DNA of 64,000 bases from an uncultured Oceanospirillaceae bacterium (GCA_937136055.1 CAKZOD010000005.1:62001-126000); one strand, 5' to 3'. Counted from the stretch's first letter, positions 1-9,706 are shown. Notes: generated from the letters alone by a model not told the origin. Translations and numbers: made by a program.

Positions 1-434
1 CGCACACCATGTGTGAGAATTACTTGATCGAATTTCTCATAAATTTCTGGGTCTTTTATAATGCTCATAAAAGGCGCTAAACCTGTACCTGTGCTCAGTA
101 AGAATAAACGTTTTCCTGGCAGCAGAGCATCTTCTATTAAAGTCCCTGTGGATTTTTTGCCAACTAGCACTTTATCGCCCACTTTAATTTTTTGCAGCTT
201 TGAGGTTAATGGCCCATCTTCTACTTTGATACTAAAGAACTCTAAAGAATCCTCATAGTTAGCACTGGCAATACTGTACGCTCGCATAATCCTATCATCA
301 TCGTCCTCTAATCCGATCATAGTGAAATGCCCGTTTTTAAAACGAAAAGCAGGATCACGGCTTGTCTTAAAACTAAATAAAGTGTCATTCCAATGGTGAA
401 CACTTAAAACTTCTTCAGTAATGATATTAGACAT
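1..434 (-). CDS. fpr: Ferredoxin--NADP+ reductase, N-terminal part (runs off left edge)
   Basis: Transfers electrons between NADPH and ferredoxin or flavodoxin; a cytosolic FAD enzyme. Only the first 144 residues lie in the window; family members are about 258 residues, so the C-terminal NADP-binding half is outside. The start is ATG at 432-434 with AGAGG just upstream. The N-terminus (SVHHWNDTLFSF), the FAD-binding RAYS at residues 51-54 and STGTGLAPF at about 114-122 match the Pseudomonas/Azotobacter-type Fpr closely. In that group the gene belongs to the oxidative-stress response; no operator could be read with confidence in the region upstream. Product call is firm. Confidence 0.93.
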   Translation of the reverse strand, partial: MSNIITEEVLSVHHWNDTLFSFKTSRDPAFRFKNGHFTMIGLEDDDDRIMRAYSIASANYEDSLEFFSIKVEDGPLTSKLQKIKVGDKVLVGKKSTGTLIEDALLPGKRLFLLSTGTGLAPFMSIIKDPEIYEKFDQVILTHGV

Positions 435-837
435 ATAAACCTCTGTAATAGGCTAACGATAAGATAAAATTCAGATTAAAAAAGCTAATTCATTTCAGGT
501 AAGTGCTACCGATTAAAAAGCAATCAATACATATTCCAAAAAGAAATAAAAAAACTTTTTTTAATTTCTAAAAGCATTCTATGCTTCTTCTCATATTAGT
601 CAAATAACTTTTTAGACTATCTTTATTATCTGAAATACGTTTTATCGAAATGCAGCTTTGCCGAACAAGAAAACAGCAAACGTGATATTACCGCGCGTAT
701 TTTAAAAGGCTTATTTAAAGAGTGTTAGCAACTATAGCTTAGTGCAAAACTTATCAAGTGCTAAAGAGGCTGATTAAGGCGGTACTAATAACGCCTTAAT
801 CAGTTAGTCAGGAGGGGTATTTGTGTATTAGAGAAGA
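435..837. other. Intergenic region, no gene recognised
   Basis: About 400 bases between divergent fpr and the 3' end of trhO. It holds the fpr ribosome-binding site and presumably its promoter, an A/T-rich self-complementary stretch near 542-572 (A7 next to T7), an open reading frame without a start codon ending at 728 (last residues RILKGLFKEC), and an 11-bp inverted repeat at 770-803. The short frame could be the tail of a decayed gene, but nothing in it is recognisable. Confidence 0.6.
770..803 (-). terminator. Inverted repeat downstream of trhO, possible terminator
   Basis: Perfect 11-bp arms (CTGATTAAGGC and GCCTTAATCAG) separated by 12 bases. It lies about 35 bases after the trhO stop codon, where a terminator is expected. 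Neither strand has a clean T-run after the stem, so factor-independent termination is uncertain; it could instead stabilise the 3' end of the mRNA. Confidence 0.4.
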
Positions 838-1827
838 TTAATGGTCAGCGTTTTTCTCGCGCTGCTCTTCGCGTATAGCTTGCTTCACTTGACGCCTTTT
901 TTCCATTGACTCTAAAGCGTCGCCGCCTAAATGCACATCACCGCGCTCTTGGGCGAGTTGCATTTGCTGTTGGCGCTGTTCAAAGCGTAGGCGTTGCTCT
1001 GGGCTCTGTTTGTCATAACAAAACTCACAGCTAACCCCTTCTAGATAATGTTCATGTTGCATTTGTGTTTGTGTCAACGGTAGTCGACAAGCGTGACATT
1101 GCTGATACTGGCCTTTTTGCAGGTCGTGATCGACAGTCACGCGGTTATCAAAAACAAAGCATTCGCCTTCCCACATAGATTCCGACTTTGGCACTTCTTC
1201 TAAATACTTTAAGATGCCACCTTCTAGATGGTAAACCTCATCAAAGCCTTGCTCTTTTAAATAGGCCGTTGACTTCTCACAACGAATTCCACCAGTGCAG
1301 AACATCGCAACTTTTTTGTTCTTCTCAGGATCAAGGTTTTCAGCCACGTAATCAGGGAACTGGCGAAAATTCTCTGTTTTTGGATCGAGTGCACCTTTGA
1401 AAGTACCGACCTTTACTTCGTAGTCATTACGCGTATCAACTAACACAACATCGGGATCTGAAATCAAATCATTCCAGTCTTTAGGCTTGACGTAAGTACC
1501 AACCACTTTTTTAGGGTCGATACCCTCTACACCCATAGTGACGATCTCTTTTTTGAGCTTCACTTTGGTGCGATAAAACGGATTGCTTTGCTCGTATGAC
1601 TCTTTGGTCACAATACCTGCCAAACGGGAATCTTGCTGCAGCCAATCTAATAATGCATCAATACTATTTCGCTCGCCGGCAACCGTACCATTGATACCTT
1701 CTTGGGCGAGTAACAATGTGCCACGTACATTAACTTTTAGCATTAAAGCGTGCAAAGGCTCTCTCAGCGCTGCAAAATCTTCTAACTCGACAAATTTATA
1801 CATCGCACAAACAACAATTTCAGACAT
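838..1827 (-). CDS. trhO: tRNA uridine(34) hydroxylase TrhO (YceA), rhodanese domain
   Basis: Oxygen-dependent hydroxylation of U34 in tRNA anticodons, the first step to 5-methoxyuridine or cmo5U. The protein is about 329 residues, normal for the family: an N-terminal YceA-type domain, a rhodanese domain with the catalytic cysteine in [11 protein letters not shown] (about residue 177), and a C-terminal Cys-rich part (CHAC and CEFC) typical of TrhO. A longer frame opens with TTG at 1840-1842, but the ATG at 1825-1827 has GAGGGA a few bases upstream and is preferred. It stands alone, convergent to nothing and divergent from the AraC gene. Confidence 0.92.
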   Translation of the reverse strand: MSEIVVCAMYKFVELEDFAALREPLHALMLKVNVRGTLLLAQEGINGTVAGERNSIDALLDWLQQDSRLAGIVTKESYEQSNPFYRTKVKLKKEIVTMGVEGIDPKKVVGTYVKPKDWNDLISDPDVVLVDTRNDYEVKVGTFKGALDPKTENFRQFPDYVAENLDPEKNKKVAMFCTGGIRCEKSTAYLKEQGFDEVYHLEGGILKYLEEVPKSESMWEGECFVFDNRVTVDHDLQKGQYQQCHACRLPLTQTQMQHEHYLEGVSCEFCYDKQSPEQRLRFEQRQQQMQLAQERGDVHLGGDALESMEKRRQVKQAIREEQREKNADH

Positions 1828-1983
1828 GATTTCCCTCGACAATCGGATCGCAAATCCAATCAGTATTACTTAAAAAAACGGCATTATAGTGCAACATCAT
1901 TCAATTGTCGCGATACAAAAGAAACGTTCACATCAAAGCTTAAACACCTTATTATTAAATCTCTGTCACTAAGAAGCCTAATC

Positions 1984-2745
1984 ATGTCAAAACCTAAGCT
2001 TTGTTTAAAAAGCTACCAACCTATTACTAACGCCCACCAGCATGATTTTCATCAGTTGGTACTTCCTGTAAAAGGGCATTTAGATATTCAAGTTGAACAC
2101 GTTAGCGGACGTGTGGGCCAACAGCATGCCGCTGTCATCTGCGCCAGCAATGACCACGCCTTCGAATCCCACGATGACAATCAATTTATTGTTGCCGATA
2201 TCCCCCCCTCGCTCGCCCCTGCCTTCGATAAACTGCCTGTCTTTATCCACTTAGATACCAGCTTAAATAATTATATTCAGTTTCTGCAAACTCAACTGGG
2301 TGAGACGAATCAACAGACAAGCATTGCTCAAAATAACCTATCTTCCAGCAACAGCTTGTTAGAGCGCCAAATGCTGGTTTTGCTGATTCAGCTATTAGAT
2401 GAAAAACATGCCAACACCCCGCTTATTGATAAGCGCATAGAATTAGCAAGGCAATACATAGAAAAACACTTTGCAGAAAAAGACTGTTTAGGGCACGCTG
2501 CACACTATGCCGCTATCAGCCCTCGCCATATGCGCCAATTATTCAATCAGTATTACCATGTATCCCCTTCTCAATTTCTTTTAGAGCTCCGCATGCAAGG
2601 GGCTTGGCAACTGTTAACCAGCACTCAGCGACCATTAGACTGGATTGCTCAGTACTGCGGCTACTCATCACTCAGCGCTTTTAGTGACCGTTTCCAAAAA
2701 CATTTCTCGAACACACCTAACCAAGTTCGCCGTTTAGGCAAATAA
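1984..2745 (+). CDS. AraC-family transcriptional regulator
   Basis: DNA-binding regulator of 253 residues. The N-terminal half looks like a cupin-type sensing domain (NAHQHDFHQLVLP, about residues 16-28); the C-terminal hundred residues carry the paired AraC helix-turn-helix, ending in the usual family signature (YCGYSSLSAFSDRFQKHF, about 224-241). The ATG at 1984 follows a weak ribosome-binding site. An EamA exporter begins about 70 bases downstream on the same strand, so control of that exporter is likely. The inducer cannot be told from sequence; aromatic or other amino acids are guesses based on exporter families. Confidence 0.85.
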   Translation: MSKPKLCLKSYQPITNAHQHDFHQLVLPVKGHLDIQVEHVSGRVGQQHAAVICASNDHAFESHDDNQFIVADIPPSLAPAFDKLPVFIHLDTSLNNYIQFLQTQLGETNQQTSIAQNNLSSSNSLLERQMLVLLIQLLDEKHANTPLIDKRIELARQYIEKHFAEKDCLGHAAHYAAISPRHMRQLFNQYYHVSPSQFLLELRMQGAWQLLTSTQRPLDWIAQYCGYSSLSAFSDRFQKHFSNTPNQVRRLGK

Positions 2746-2817
2746 CTGCGCCGATATTCAAAACTCTTGATATTTGAGATCGCTATACTGCCTCGTAAAT
2801 TGATCGAGGCAAGTACT

Positions 2818-3735
2818 ATGCAAACACTATCAAAAAAAACTCACCGCAAAAACGCAGGCACACTAATTGGCTGTATAGCAATTTTTTTATGGGGGCTATT
2901 AGCTCTCTTCTCAAAAGTTGCTGATGCTTTTCCACCTTTTCAGCTTCTCGCCATGTGCTTTAGCATCGCTACCGTGTTTATGATTATTAAATGGATGATC
3001 TTTAAAGATTCACTCACTCTCTTAATCAAACAGCCTTTGAGTGCTTGGTTAATCGGCTGCTCAGGCTTATTTTTATATCACGCGTGCTACTTCTTTGCCC
3101 TAGCCAATGCACCGGTTTTAGAAGTTAGCTTAATTGCCTATCTTTGGCCTTTTTTAATTGTACTATTTTCAGCGCTTTTACCCGGCGAGCAGCTCTACCT
3201 AAAGCATATACTAGGAGCCGTTGTTTCACTTTTTGGTTGCTGGGTATTATTAGGTGGCGCCGATAGTAGCTTTAACACAGATTATTTATTCGGCTATTTA
3301 CTGGCAGCTGCATGCTCATTCATTTGGGCGGGATATTCTGTATGCTCACGGCTTATTAAATCAGTACCGACAGATGCGGTCGGGCTATTTTGCGCGGTGG
3401 CTGCACTTTTAGGCTGGATAGCACACGCTAATTTAGAATCGTTTTATTTGCCAAATAACTACAGCCAATGGCTAGGTGTTTTTGGCTTAGGGTTAGGCCC
3501 CCTTGGGCTTGCTTTTTTCGCATGGGACCACGGGGTTAAAAAGGGTAACATTCAACTGCTAGGGGTACTCTCTTACGCGACCCCTTTAATCAGTACAGCA
3601 ATGTTGATCCTATTCAGTGATGTTTCAGCTAGCGGCGCGATCTATTTCGCCTGTATCGCCATTATACTGGGTGCTTTAATAGCCAGCATCGATTGGTCAA
3701 TGCTTTTCAAGAAACGTATAAGCAAACACGTCTAG
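2818..3735 (+). CDS. EamA/DMT-family exporter
   Basis: Inner-membrane drug/metabolite transporter of 305 residues with about ten hydrophobic segments arranged as two EamA repeats. A frame opens earlier at a TTG (2767), but the ATG at 2818 has GAGG at 2806-2809, eight bases away, and begins right before the first membrane segment, so it is preferred. The layout resembles YddG-like amino-acid exporters, but substrate is not determined by sequence. It probably forms a regulated pair with the AraC gene just upstream. A bidirectional terminator follows at 3760-3788. Confidence 0.85.
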   Translation: MQTLSKKTHRKNAGTLIGCIAIFLWGLLALFSKVADAFPPFQLLAMCFSIATVFMIIKWMIFKDSLTLLIKQPLSAWLIGCSGLFLYHACYFFALANAPVLEVSLIAYLWPFLIVLFSALLPGEQLYLKHILGAVVSLFGCWVLLGGADSSFNTDYLFGYLLAAACSFIWAGYSVCSRLIKSVPTDAVGLFCAVAALLGWIAHANLESFYLPNNYSQWLGVFGLGLGPLGLAFFAWDHGVKKGNIQLLGVLSYATPLISTAMLILFSDVSASGAIYFACIAIILGALIASIDWSMLFKKRISKHV

Positions 3736-3759
3736 CAGACAATTTTGGCTTTAAAGATT

Positions 3760-3788
3760 AAAAGCTGCAGGTTATGCGTGCAGCTTTT
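3760..3788. terminator. Bidirectional rho-independent terminator between convergent EamA genes
   Basis: Ten-base arms AAAAGCTGCA and TGCAGCTTTT with a nine-base loop; T-runs on both strands. The stop codon of the minus-strand exporter (3772-3774) lies in the loop, so the terminator overlaps the 3' end of that gene. Confidence 0.85.
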
Positions 3789-4674
3789 TAAGTACACGAC
3801 CATCAATTGCCAGCAAGCCAAAGCCGATACTCAACATGCCTAGGAAGTGGTTAAACTGTAACTGCTCATCTAATACTAACCAACCGAGCATGATAGCACT
3901 CAAGGGAACCAAGAGTGTCACTAGTACCGCATTGGTTGCCCCCGCCTGCTCAATAAGCTTGAAATACAGCACATAAGCTAATGCTGTACTGAGGATGCCT
4001 AAAGCTAAAACTGACAACAGAGTCATCATGCTTGGCATTTGAAGCGCCCAAGGCTGTTCAAAGATAAAAACAATAGGGAGCAGTAACAAGGAAGATGCAA
4101 AAACCTGCCCAAAAGCACCAACACTTGAAGACACTTGTAAGGCTTTAAATTGACGCCCGAACAATGAAGAAATTGCATAGGATAAAGCAGCTGCCAAGCA
4201 AGCCATCATAGCGACAATTGATTGGCTTGCACCTGCGAACACCTCGCTACCCATTAATAGTGATACCCCTAATATACCAAGCATTACCCCAAGCACTTTA
4301 TTGAAAGACATTTTCTCATCAGCCGTCGCAAAGTGCGCCACAACTATTGTAAACAGTGGTGTCGTTGCATTGATAATAGAGGCAAGCCCACTGGCAATTT
4401 CGCTCATGCCATAAATGATCAATGCAAAAGGCACTATATTGTTAAAAAAACCGAGATAGAAAAACAACCGCCAAACTTTTAAATCTGTTGGTATAGCAAC
4501 CTTTGTTACCTTTAAAAATAGGTAGAGCATTAGCGCTGCTAAAGAGACTCGCAGTAAAACAATGGTAAAAACAGGTAGCTCTCCCAGTGCTACTTTCATA
4601 AAGAAGAAGGAGCCTCCCCAAAGCACAGATAGCACAAATAACATTAACCACTGTTGCAACCCCATTGTTTTCAT
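3772..4674 (-). CDS. EamA/DMT-family transporter (second copy)
   Basis: Predicted inner-membrane exporter of 300 residues with ten hydrophobic segments and the characteristic first segment WLMLFVLSVLWGGSFFFMKV (residues about 8-27) of the RhaT/EamA group. The longer frame would begin with TTG at 4705-4707; the ATG at 4672-4674 has AAGAGAGA upstream and is chosen. It is convergent with the first EamA gene and only distantly similar to it, so this is not a recent tandem duplication. Amino acids or metabolites are likely substrates; the exact one is unknown. Confidence 0.85.
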   Translation of the reverse strand: MKTMGLQQWLMLFVLSVLWGGSFFFMKVALGELPVFTIVLLRVSLAALMLYLFLKVTKVAIPTDLKVWRLFFYLGFFNNIVPFALIIYGMSEIASGLASIINATTPLFTIVVAHFATADEKMSFNKVLGVMLGILGVSLLMGSEVFAGASQSIVAMMACLAAALSYAISSLFGRQFKALQVSSSVGAFGQVFASSLLLLPIVFIFEQPWALQMPSMMTLLSVLALGILSTALAYVLYFKLIEQAGATNAVLVTLLVPLSAIMLGWLVLDEQLQFNHFLGMLSIGFGLLAIDGRVLKKLHA

Positions 4675-4866
4675 ATCGTTTATCTCTCTTTTATAAAAAG
4701 CTGCCAATAGCAGATGACGTTTTGTTTGTCACAATAGGCGTTTGTTATTCACTGTATTTGAAAAGTCTTGCAGAAAAATAAGCGCTTAGGTAACTAGGCT
4801 GCAGTATAGACAGCAGCCAAACTGATCACGACCCGATTCTTGCGCTTTTTATAGTGCAATTAAATA

Positions 4867-5787
4867 TTAGGCAAGAGAGATAAACAACGGCATAAAGATA
4901 GGAACTAACATACTCATCACAAAGCCACTGGCAATAGACGTTGGAATTATCGCCGCACCATGAAATTTACCTAACATTGGCAACGTAAAATCCATCGCTG
5001 TAGCACCTGAATAACCAACACTGACATGGCTATTTATTTTTGAAAGCAAAGGAATCGCCATCAAAGCAAAGACTTCCCTACCAATATCAAGTAAGAAGGC
5101 AGTAGTCCCTAATAATGGATAGCCAAGATCTGAAAGAATAATTCCTGACAAGCTGTACCAGCCAAAACCGGATACCACTGCCATGCCATGAAAGAGAGGC
5201 AACTCAAGAAACCATGCACCCACTAAACCGGCAAGCAGCGTGCTGATAACAGTCACAAAGCAGATAATCAAACCTTGCACATTGAGAAATAGAGAACGTA
5301 GCTTATAGTTAGCGCGATGCAATTGCTGTCCTATCAAAAACAACAGCAGATATAGCATCCAAGTCACCACAGCGCCCACTTGATGGAAAGCGCCTTCTGT
5401 TAGATAACCGATGAGTGCGCCAATTAATACCCATGCAACGGTTTGGATTGAGTCAGAAAATGTCGACCAGCTAAAAGGGATGTCAATTTTGCCGACCTCA
5501 ACCTGAGCAGCGCTTGGCTTGTTAAGAAAGCGGCCACTTAAAGTTAGGAATACAACATTAAAAAGCAGTAGTAAGCCACTAATTACAATGGCGATATAAC
5601 CTGCTTGGTAAAGTTTAACTTGGAGGTTTTCAAGGCCGCCTATTTCATAGCCAATCATCCCTAACATGGCAAAGGTTAACCATTTCAATGCACCGTCAAT
5701 ACTAGTGTTTGAAAGTGATTTTATATGCAAGCTGAAGCCCAAAATAAGCGCTGCTAATAAAGGGCCAAGTGAAACGAGTATCGACAT
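4867..5787 (-). CDS. lysO: LysO (YbjE)-family amino-acid exporter
   Basis: Inner-membrane protein of 306 residues, related to E. coli LysO, which exports lysine. Family marks are clear in the second half: SGFGWYSLSGIILSDLG, LDIGREVFALM and GATAMDFTLPM. The frame stays open upstream to 5889, but the ATG at 5785-5787 sits behind TGAGAAA and directly before the first membrane segment, which matches the family start. About ten membrane segments. Lysine as substrate is inherited from the family; the N-terminal half differs enough that another basic or small amino acid is possible. Confidence 0.85.
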   Translation of the reverse strand: MSILVSLGPLLAALILGFSLHIKSLSNTSIDGALKWLTFAMLGMIGYEIGGLENLQVKLYQAGYIAIVISGLLLLFNVVFLTLSGRFLNKPSAAQVEVGKIDIPFSWSTFSDSIQTVAWVLIGALIGYLTEGAFHQVGAVVTWMLYLLLFLIGQQLHRANYKLRSLFLNVQGLIICFVTVISTLLAGLVGAWFLELPLFHGMAVVSGFGWYSLSGIILSDLGYPLLGTTAFLLDIGREVFALMAIPLLSKINSHVSVGYSGATAMDFTLPMLGKFHGAAIIPTSIASGFVMSMLVPIFMPLFISLA

Positions 5788-5966
5788 AAGTTTCTCAAAA
5801 ATCGTGAAGTTAGCACGCCTTTGAAAGCTTGCGCAAGCCTTAATTCCTCTCTTCTTTATACAATCGTAAAACGCTAAGCAGCGCACCAAAACAGGTAGCT
5901 ATTTCGCTCCATTTTAGTGCGTTTTTTTGATCTTTTTGGCTTTAAGATCCCCCTGTAAAGATTCAT

Positions 5967-7436
5967 TCACACTGATAGCAGCGTGATTTTATACCTCTGC
6001 TCAGCGCCTTCTTCTTTAATATCTTCAATACTATATCCCGCTTCTTTTATGCACTCACGCAATCGATCACTTAAACCCCAGTCTTTATTAATACGTGCCA
6101 ACTGCCTCTTTTGTGCGAGAACCTCCACCTCTTCAGGCACTATGCTAGATACTTTGAAAGGCATAGCAGATTCGTCGCTGGCCAACCCAAGCCCCAATAC
6201 TTGATCAAACGCCAACAGGGTTGCTCGCTTATCTGCATCACTTAAACCGCCTTTAGTGACTGACCACAAAAGCGCCAGCGCCTGAGGAGTCTTTAAGTCG
6301 TTATTCACATGCTTAAGAAATTGCTGTAATAACTCACCGCTCACTTTTCCCTGAAGTGGCCACTCGTGCATAAGCTTATCTAGCCGCTTTAGGGCAATGC
6401 TTGCACTGTCAAGCGCAGCAAAGCTAAATTGCAAATGAGATCGATAGTGGCTAGTTAACACTAAATATCTAAAGGCTCTCGGTGAATAACCTTTATCAAT
6501 GAGATCCTTAAGTAAAATTGAGCGCCCTGATTTAGAGAGCTTTTCACCAGAGCTTTGCAAGAAATACCCGTGCATCCAAAAGTTTGCCTGTTGATGTCCA
6601 TGGCGCCCTTCACACTGCGCTATTTCATTCGAATGATGCACAGCAATATGATCTTCACCACCCACATGGATATCAAAGCGCGTGCCCAAATATTTTTCAG
6701 ACATTGCTGAACACTCAATATGCCAGCCAGGAAACCCTATTCCCCAAGGGCTTTCCCATTGCATTTGTCGATCTCCCTGCTGAGTATCGACCACACTAAA
6801 TTTCCACAACGCAAAATCCGTATGATGCTTTTTCTGTGCCAGCTCAACCCTCTTACCCCCTTGCAACCCTTCGATATTCAATCGAGCTAAATAGCCATAA
6901 CGCTCAAGTTTTTGGCTATCAAAATATACGCCGTCACTGGTTGTGTAAGTAAACCCATTTTCTTGCAATGCTTTTATATAATCGATTTGCTCTTCAATAT
7001 GTTCTGTTGCACGACAAACAATTTTGGGTGTTATAATCCCTAGGCGATTTAAATCTTCCATAAACGCTTGCTCAAAGTACTGAGCGATCTGCCAAGCTGT
7101 TTTCCCCTGCTTGCGCGCTCCCTTAAGCATTTTATCCTCCCCCTGATCAGCATCAGAAGTAAGATGACCCACATCGGTAATATTCATGACATGCTTTATT
7201 GAATACTCATTAGCCATCAACACTCTGCGCAATAAATCAGTGAACAAATAAGTACGTAGATTGCCTATATGGGCGTAGTCATATACTGTCGGCCCACAGG
7301 CATACATGGATACTTGATTATCAGTTATAGGCAAAAAATCAAAAGTACCTCGACGATAACTATCGTAGAGCTGCAAAACCGGCAACGATAGCGATGAAGC
7401 TTTTAGAATTGAAACGAGTGATTGTTGGTAAGCCAT
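5967..7436 (-). CDS. cysS: Cysteine--tRNA ligase, non-canonical clade
   Basis: Charges tRNA-Cys with cysteine in the cytosol; 489 residues against about 460 in E. coli, with about 15 extra residues at the N-terminus. Visible marks: zinc ligands C47 (ACGPTVYDY), C242 (WHIECSAMS), and the His/Glu of [10 protein letters not shown] (about 265-274); class I signatures HIGN at 56-59 in place of HIGH, and KLSKS at 299-303. The segment [19 protein letters not shown] (85-103) replaces the NITDIDDK type of most gammaproteobacterial CysRS and points to a different clade. The ATG at 7434-7436 follows GGAA. It may be a second copy or a replacement; a canonical copy could lie outside the window. Confidence 0.88.
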   Translation of the reverse strand: MAYQQSLVSILKASSLSLPVLQLYDSYRRGTFDFLPITDNQVSMYACGPTVYDYAHIGNLRTYLFTDLLRRVLMANEYSIKHVMNITDVGHLTSDADQGEDKMLKGARKQGKTAWQIAQYFEQAFMEDLNRLGIITPKIVCRATEHIEEQIDYIKALQENGFTYTTSDGVYFDSQKLERYGYLARLNIEGLQGGKRVELAQKKHHTDFALWKFSVVDTQQGDRQMQWESPWGIGFPGWHIECSAMSEKYLGTRFDIHVGGEDHIAVHHSNEIAQCEGRHGHQQANFWMHGYFLQSSGEKLSKSGRSILLKDLIDKGYSPRAFRYLVLTSHYRSHLQFSFAALDSASIALKRLDKLMHEWPLQGKVSGELLQQFLKHVNNDLKTPQALALLWSVTKGGLSDADKRATLLAFDQVLGLGLASDESAMPFKVSSIVPEEVEVLAQKRQLARINKDWGLSDRLRECIKEAGYSIEDIKEEGAEQRYKITLLSV

Positions 7437-8089
7437 TGTTTTTCCATAATTCTAAGAATTTTAATTTAAAAGGTCTTAGCGGAAAACTGGTTACCTGGTG
7501 GGCTGCTAAATAGTTATTAAATGAGAAGTAACTATTATCTGGAAAGCAACTAACATAGGTTAAAACGAAGCAGACCGCTAAAAAGCGGTCCGAAAGTCAA
7601 AATAAAAAACGTACTCAGCACACCGCAGATATAGGACAACATAAACAACAGGCACAACAATCTTCAGCTCGCAAATCAGTGCGAGATTGTGTAACCAGAT
7701 GATAAGTATTTATATACATGTTTGTGTCTATACGGTTTTTGAGTAATATTTAGCTGACAGTGAATTCACTGTAAAACACTGCGCTTTTGAGCCCAATGTT
7801 ACTAGGCCTTGATTTTCATAATATTGAACCGTTATGTCAAGCAAAACAAGCTAACAGTTACCTCAACTTATTAAAAACCCACAAGTTTCAACGGCGTTTA
7901 AAAAATAACTTACTGCAGGCTCCCAGGAAACTGCTTGCTATTAAACTAGCTATTCAAGTTGGTATATGAGACCTTTGCACCCTGCTGTTTTTACATCACG
8001 CTTACACTGATCTAACGAGCACTTAAAAGGCTCCAAACAAGACATTCGATGTGAATTCATACATTTCATCATTACAAAAAGGTAACTAA
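7437..8089. other. Intergenic region, 650 bases without a recognised gene
   Basis: Lies between divergent cysS and the LysE gene and must hold both promoters. It contains a 7-bp perfect hairpin with an AAAA loop at 7573-7590 and a 57-60 codon open frame (7787 or 7796 to 7969) rich in Leu and Lys with no recognisable domain and no convincing ribosome-binding site. I see no tRNA, riboswitch or repeat family in it. Confidence 0.5.
7573..7590. other. Short perfect hairpin in the cysS upstream region
   Basis: GACCGCT, loop AAAA, AGCGGTC. There is no T-run on either side, so it is not a standard terminator. It sits about 140 bases upstream of the cysS start and could be part of a leader transcript; function unknown. 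Confidence 0.35.
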
Positions 8090-8704
8090 ATGACGCTGGT
8101 CTCTTGGCTTTCACTCGTCGCAATCTGCTGTCTAGGTGCAATGACACCAGGACCTAGCCTCGCAGTTGTACTTAAACAAACAATTAATAACGGTAAGCTG
8201 CATGCGATTACGGCCTGCTGGAGCCATGCTTTAGGTGTTGGGTTATGGGCGTTTGCATGTATATTCGGCTTAGCCTTAATTGTTGCTCAATCACCTTATT
8301 TATTCCAACTTATCACTTGGGCAGGTGCTGCTTATCTTGCCTATATCGGCTACCAATCATTGCGCAGCGCTAAAGCAGAACAACAGTCAACACAGAACAC
8401 TACAAAGAAAGCATCACTGCTTGAAGCTGCCACTGAAGGCGCCATGATTTCGATATTAAACCCCAAACTCGCGATCTTCTTTATCGCCATTTTTTCACAG
8501 TTCATTTCAGCCCAAGCGATGTTTGTTGAGCAAGCTATAATGATTGCCACTGTCATACTCATTGATGGCTTTTGGTACACTATCGTTGTGCTAGTGCTGG
8601 CAAAAGGGTCTGTGCTTAATTGGATACGAGAAAAAAGTCAGTGGGTGAATAGAATCACTGGCGCCATTTTTATTTTGCTGGCGATTAGAGTGATCACACT
8701 TTAA
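8090..8704 (+). CDS. LysE/RhtB-family amino-acid exporter
   Basis: Inner-membrane translocator of 204 residues, the usual length. The N-terminal motif GAMTPGPSLAVVLKQTINNG (residues about 16-35) is the family signature, and NPKLAIFFIAIFSQFI (about 122-137) is the second conserved block. The ATG at 8090 follows AAGGTAA. Exports amino acids such as lysine, homoserine, threonine or cysteine in characterised relatives; substrate here not determinable. It is the fourth small-molecule exporter within 6 kb and ends at a hairpin shared with the next, convergent gene. Confidence 0.88.
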   Translation: MTLVSWLSLVAICCLGAMTPGPSLAVVLKQTINNGKLHAITACWSHALGVGLWAFACIFGLALIVAQSPYLFQLITWAGAAYLAYIGYQSLRSAKAEQQSTQNTTKKASLLEAATEGAMISILNPKLAIFFIAIFSQFISAQAMFVEQAIMIATVILIDGFWYTIVVLVLAKGSVLNWIREKSQWVNRITGAIFILLAIRVITL

Positions 8705-8747
8705 AGAAGGTTTTGAAATGATAGTGCAGGAAGGATAAAACAGATAA

Positions 8748-8777
8748 TTGATGCCCGTTTTATAATACGGGCATCAA
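8748..8777. terminator. Hairpin between convergent LysE and YebC-like genes
   Basis: Eleven-base perfect arms (TTGATGCCCGT and ACGGGCATCAA) with an eight-base loop, placed between two converging stop codons. T-runs are poor on both sides, but position and stem strength support transcription termination or 3'-end protection. Confidence 0.6.
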
Positions 8778-8788
8778 CACGCTAATGC

Positions 8789-9511
8789 TTACTCAGCGAT
8801 TTCAGCATTGTGATAGATTTCTTGTACATCGTCGCAGTCATGCAGTAATTCCATGAAATGCTCAAACTTGTCGATATCTTCGCCACTTAGCTCACATACA
8901 CTTTGTGGTACAAACGTCACTTCTTCCTGCTTGTAGCTCAACTCAGGAAAGCTTTCAGCTAACGCAGATTTTGCCTTAAAATACTCAGTGTGCGGTGCAG
9001 ATACCGTCATCACACCTTCTTCATTTTCAATGTCTGTGACATCAACATCTGCCATCATCAAGGCTTCTAGCACTTCCTCTTCGTCTGAGTGCTCGAAAAC
9101 AAACAGCGCACAATGATCAAACATGTGTGCAACAGTACCTTGACCGCCTAACTTCGCATGCCCTTTATTAAAGCAAACTCTTACATCACCGAAAGTACGG
9201 TTATTATTATCGGTTAAACAGTCAACAATCACCATGCAGCCGCCAGGACCAAAGCCTTCATAACGCATAGGTTCGTAGTTTTCTCCGCCACCACCTTTCG
9301 CCTTTTCAACCGCTTTTTCTATAACATGAGCGGGGACCTGATCTTTTTTAGCGCGATCGATAACACTGCGCAAACTAGGGTTGGCATCGGGATCAGGGCT
9401 GCCATTTTTAGCACTAACAAAAATTTCTTTTCCGTACTTTGCATACAACTTCGACTTGGCACCTTGCGTTTTTGCCATCGTCGCTTTGTTTTTTTCGAAT
9501 TTTCTACCCAT
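8789..9511 (-). CDS. YebC/PmpR-family protein, YeeN-like paralogue
   Basis: Protein of 240 residues of the YebC/TACO1 family, whose members act as DNA-binding regulators or as translation factors that relieve ribosome pausing. The sequence follows E. coli YeeN more than YebC: start [20 protein letters not shown], then [19 protein letters not shown], and the conserved [19 protein letters not shown] block (about 84-102). An acidic C-terminal part ends with [11 protein letters not shown]. The ATG at 9509-9511 has AAAGAGA upstream. Unlike classical yebC, which sits next to ruvC, this gene is far from ruvAB, consistent with its being the paralogue. Confidence 0.88.
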   Translation of the reverse strand: MGRKFEKNKATMAKTQGAKSKLYAKYGKEIFVSAKNGSPDPDANPSLRSVIDRAKKDQVPAHVIEKAVEKAKGGGGENYEPMRYEGFGPGGCMVIVDCLTDNNNRTFGDVRVCFNKGHAKLGGQGTVAHMFDHCALFVFEHSDEEEVLEALMMADVDVTDIENEEGVMTVSAPHTEYFKAKSALAESFPELSYKQEEVTFVPQSVCELSGEDIDKFEHFMELLHDCDDVQEIYHNAEIAE

Positions 9512-9706
9512 GAAAGAATCTCTTTTTATATACCAATTTCGACAATGCAGCCATTTTAATGCCTACAATGCAAAAGCACTAGCACTGATCCCTTTGTTTG
9601 CTAAAAACTTCTCTGACACTATGGCGTTTTTTAAGATTCAATTCAGGGTTTAAATATATTGATAAAGTCGGCTATAATAAAATAGATCGCTGTCAACACA
9701 TTGTTT

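Noticed and set aside
603..728. Open frame ending RILKGLFKEC in the trhO-fpr gap
   Set aside because: No start codon; too short and unrecognisable to call a pseudogene.
2767..2789. TTGATA and TATACT before the EamA gene as a promoter
   Set aside because: The spacing is about 11 bases, too short for sigma-70 recognition; TATACT alone is not enough.
7787..7969. A 60-codon open frame in the cysS-LysE gap
   Set aside because: Starts with TTG or a Met three codons on, has no ribosome-binding site and no recognisable pattern. It may be real but cannot be supported.
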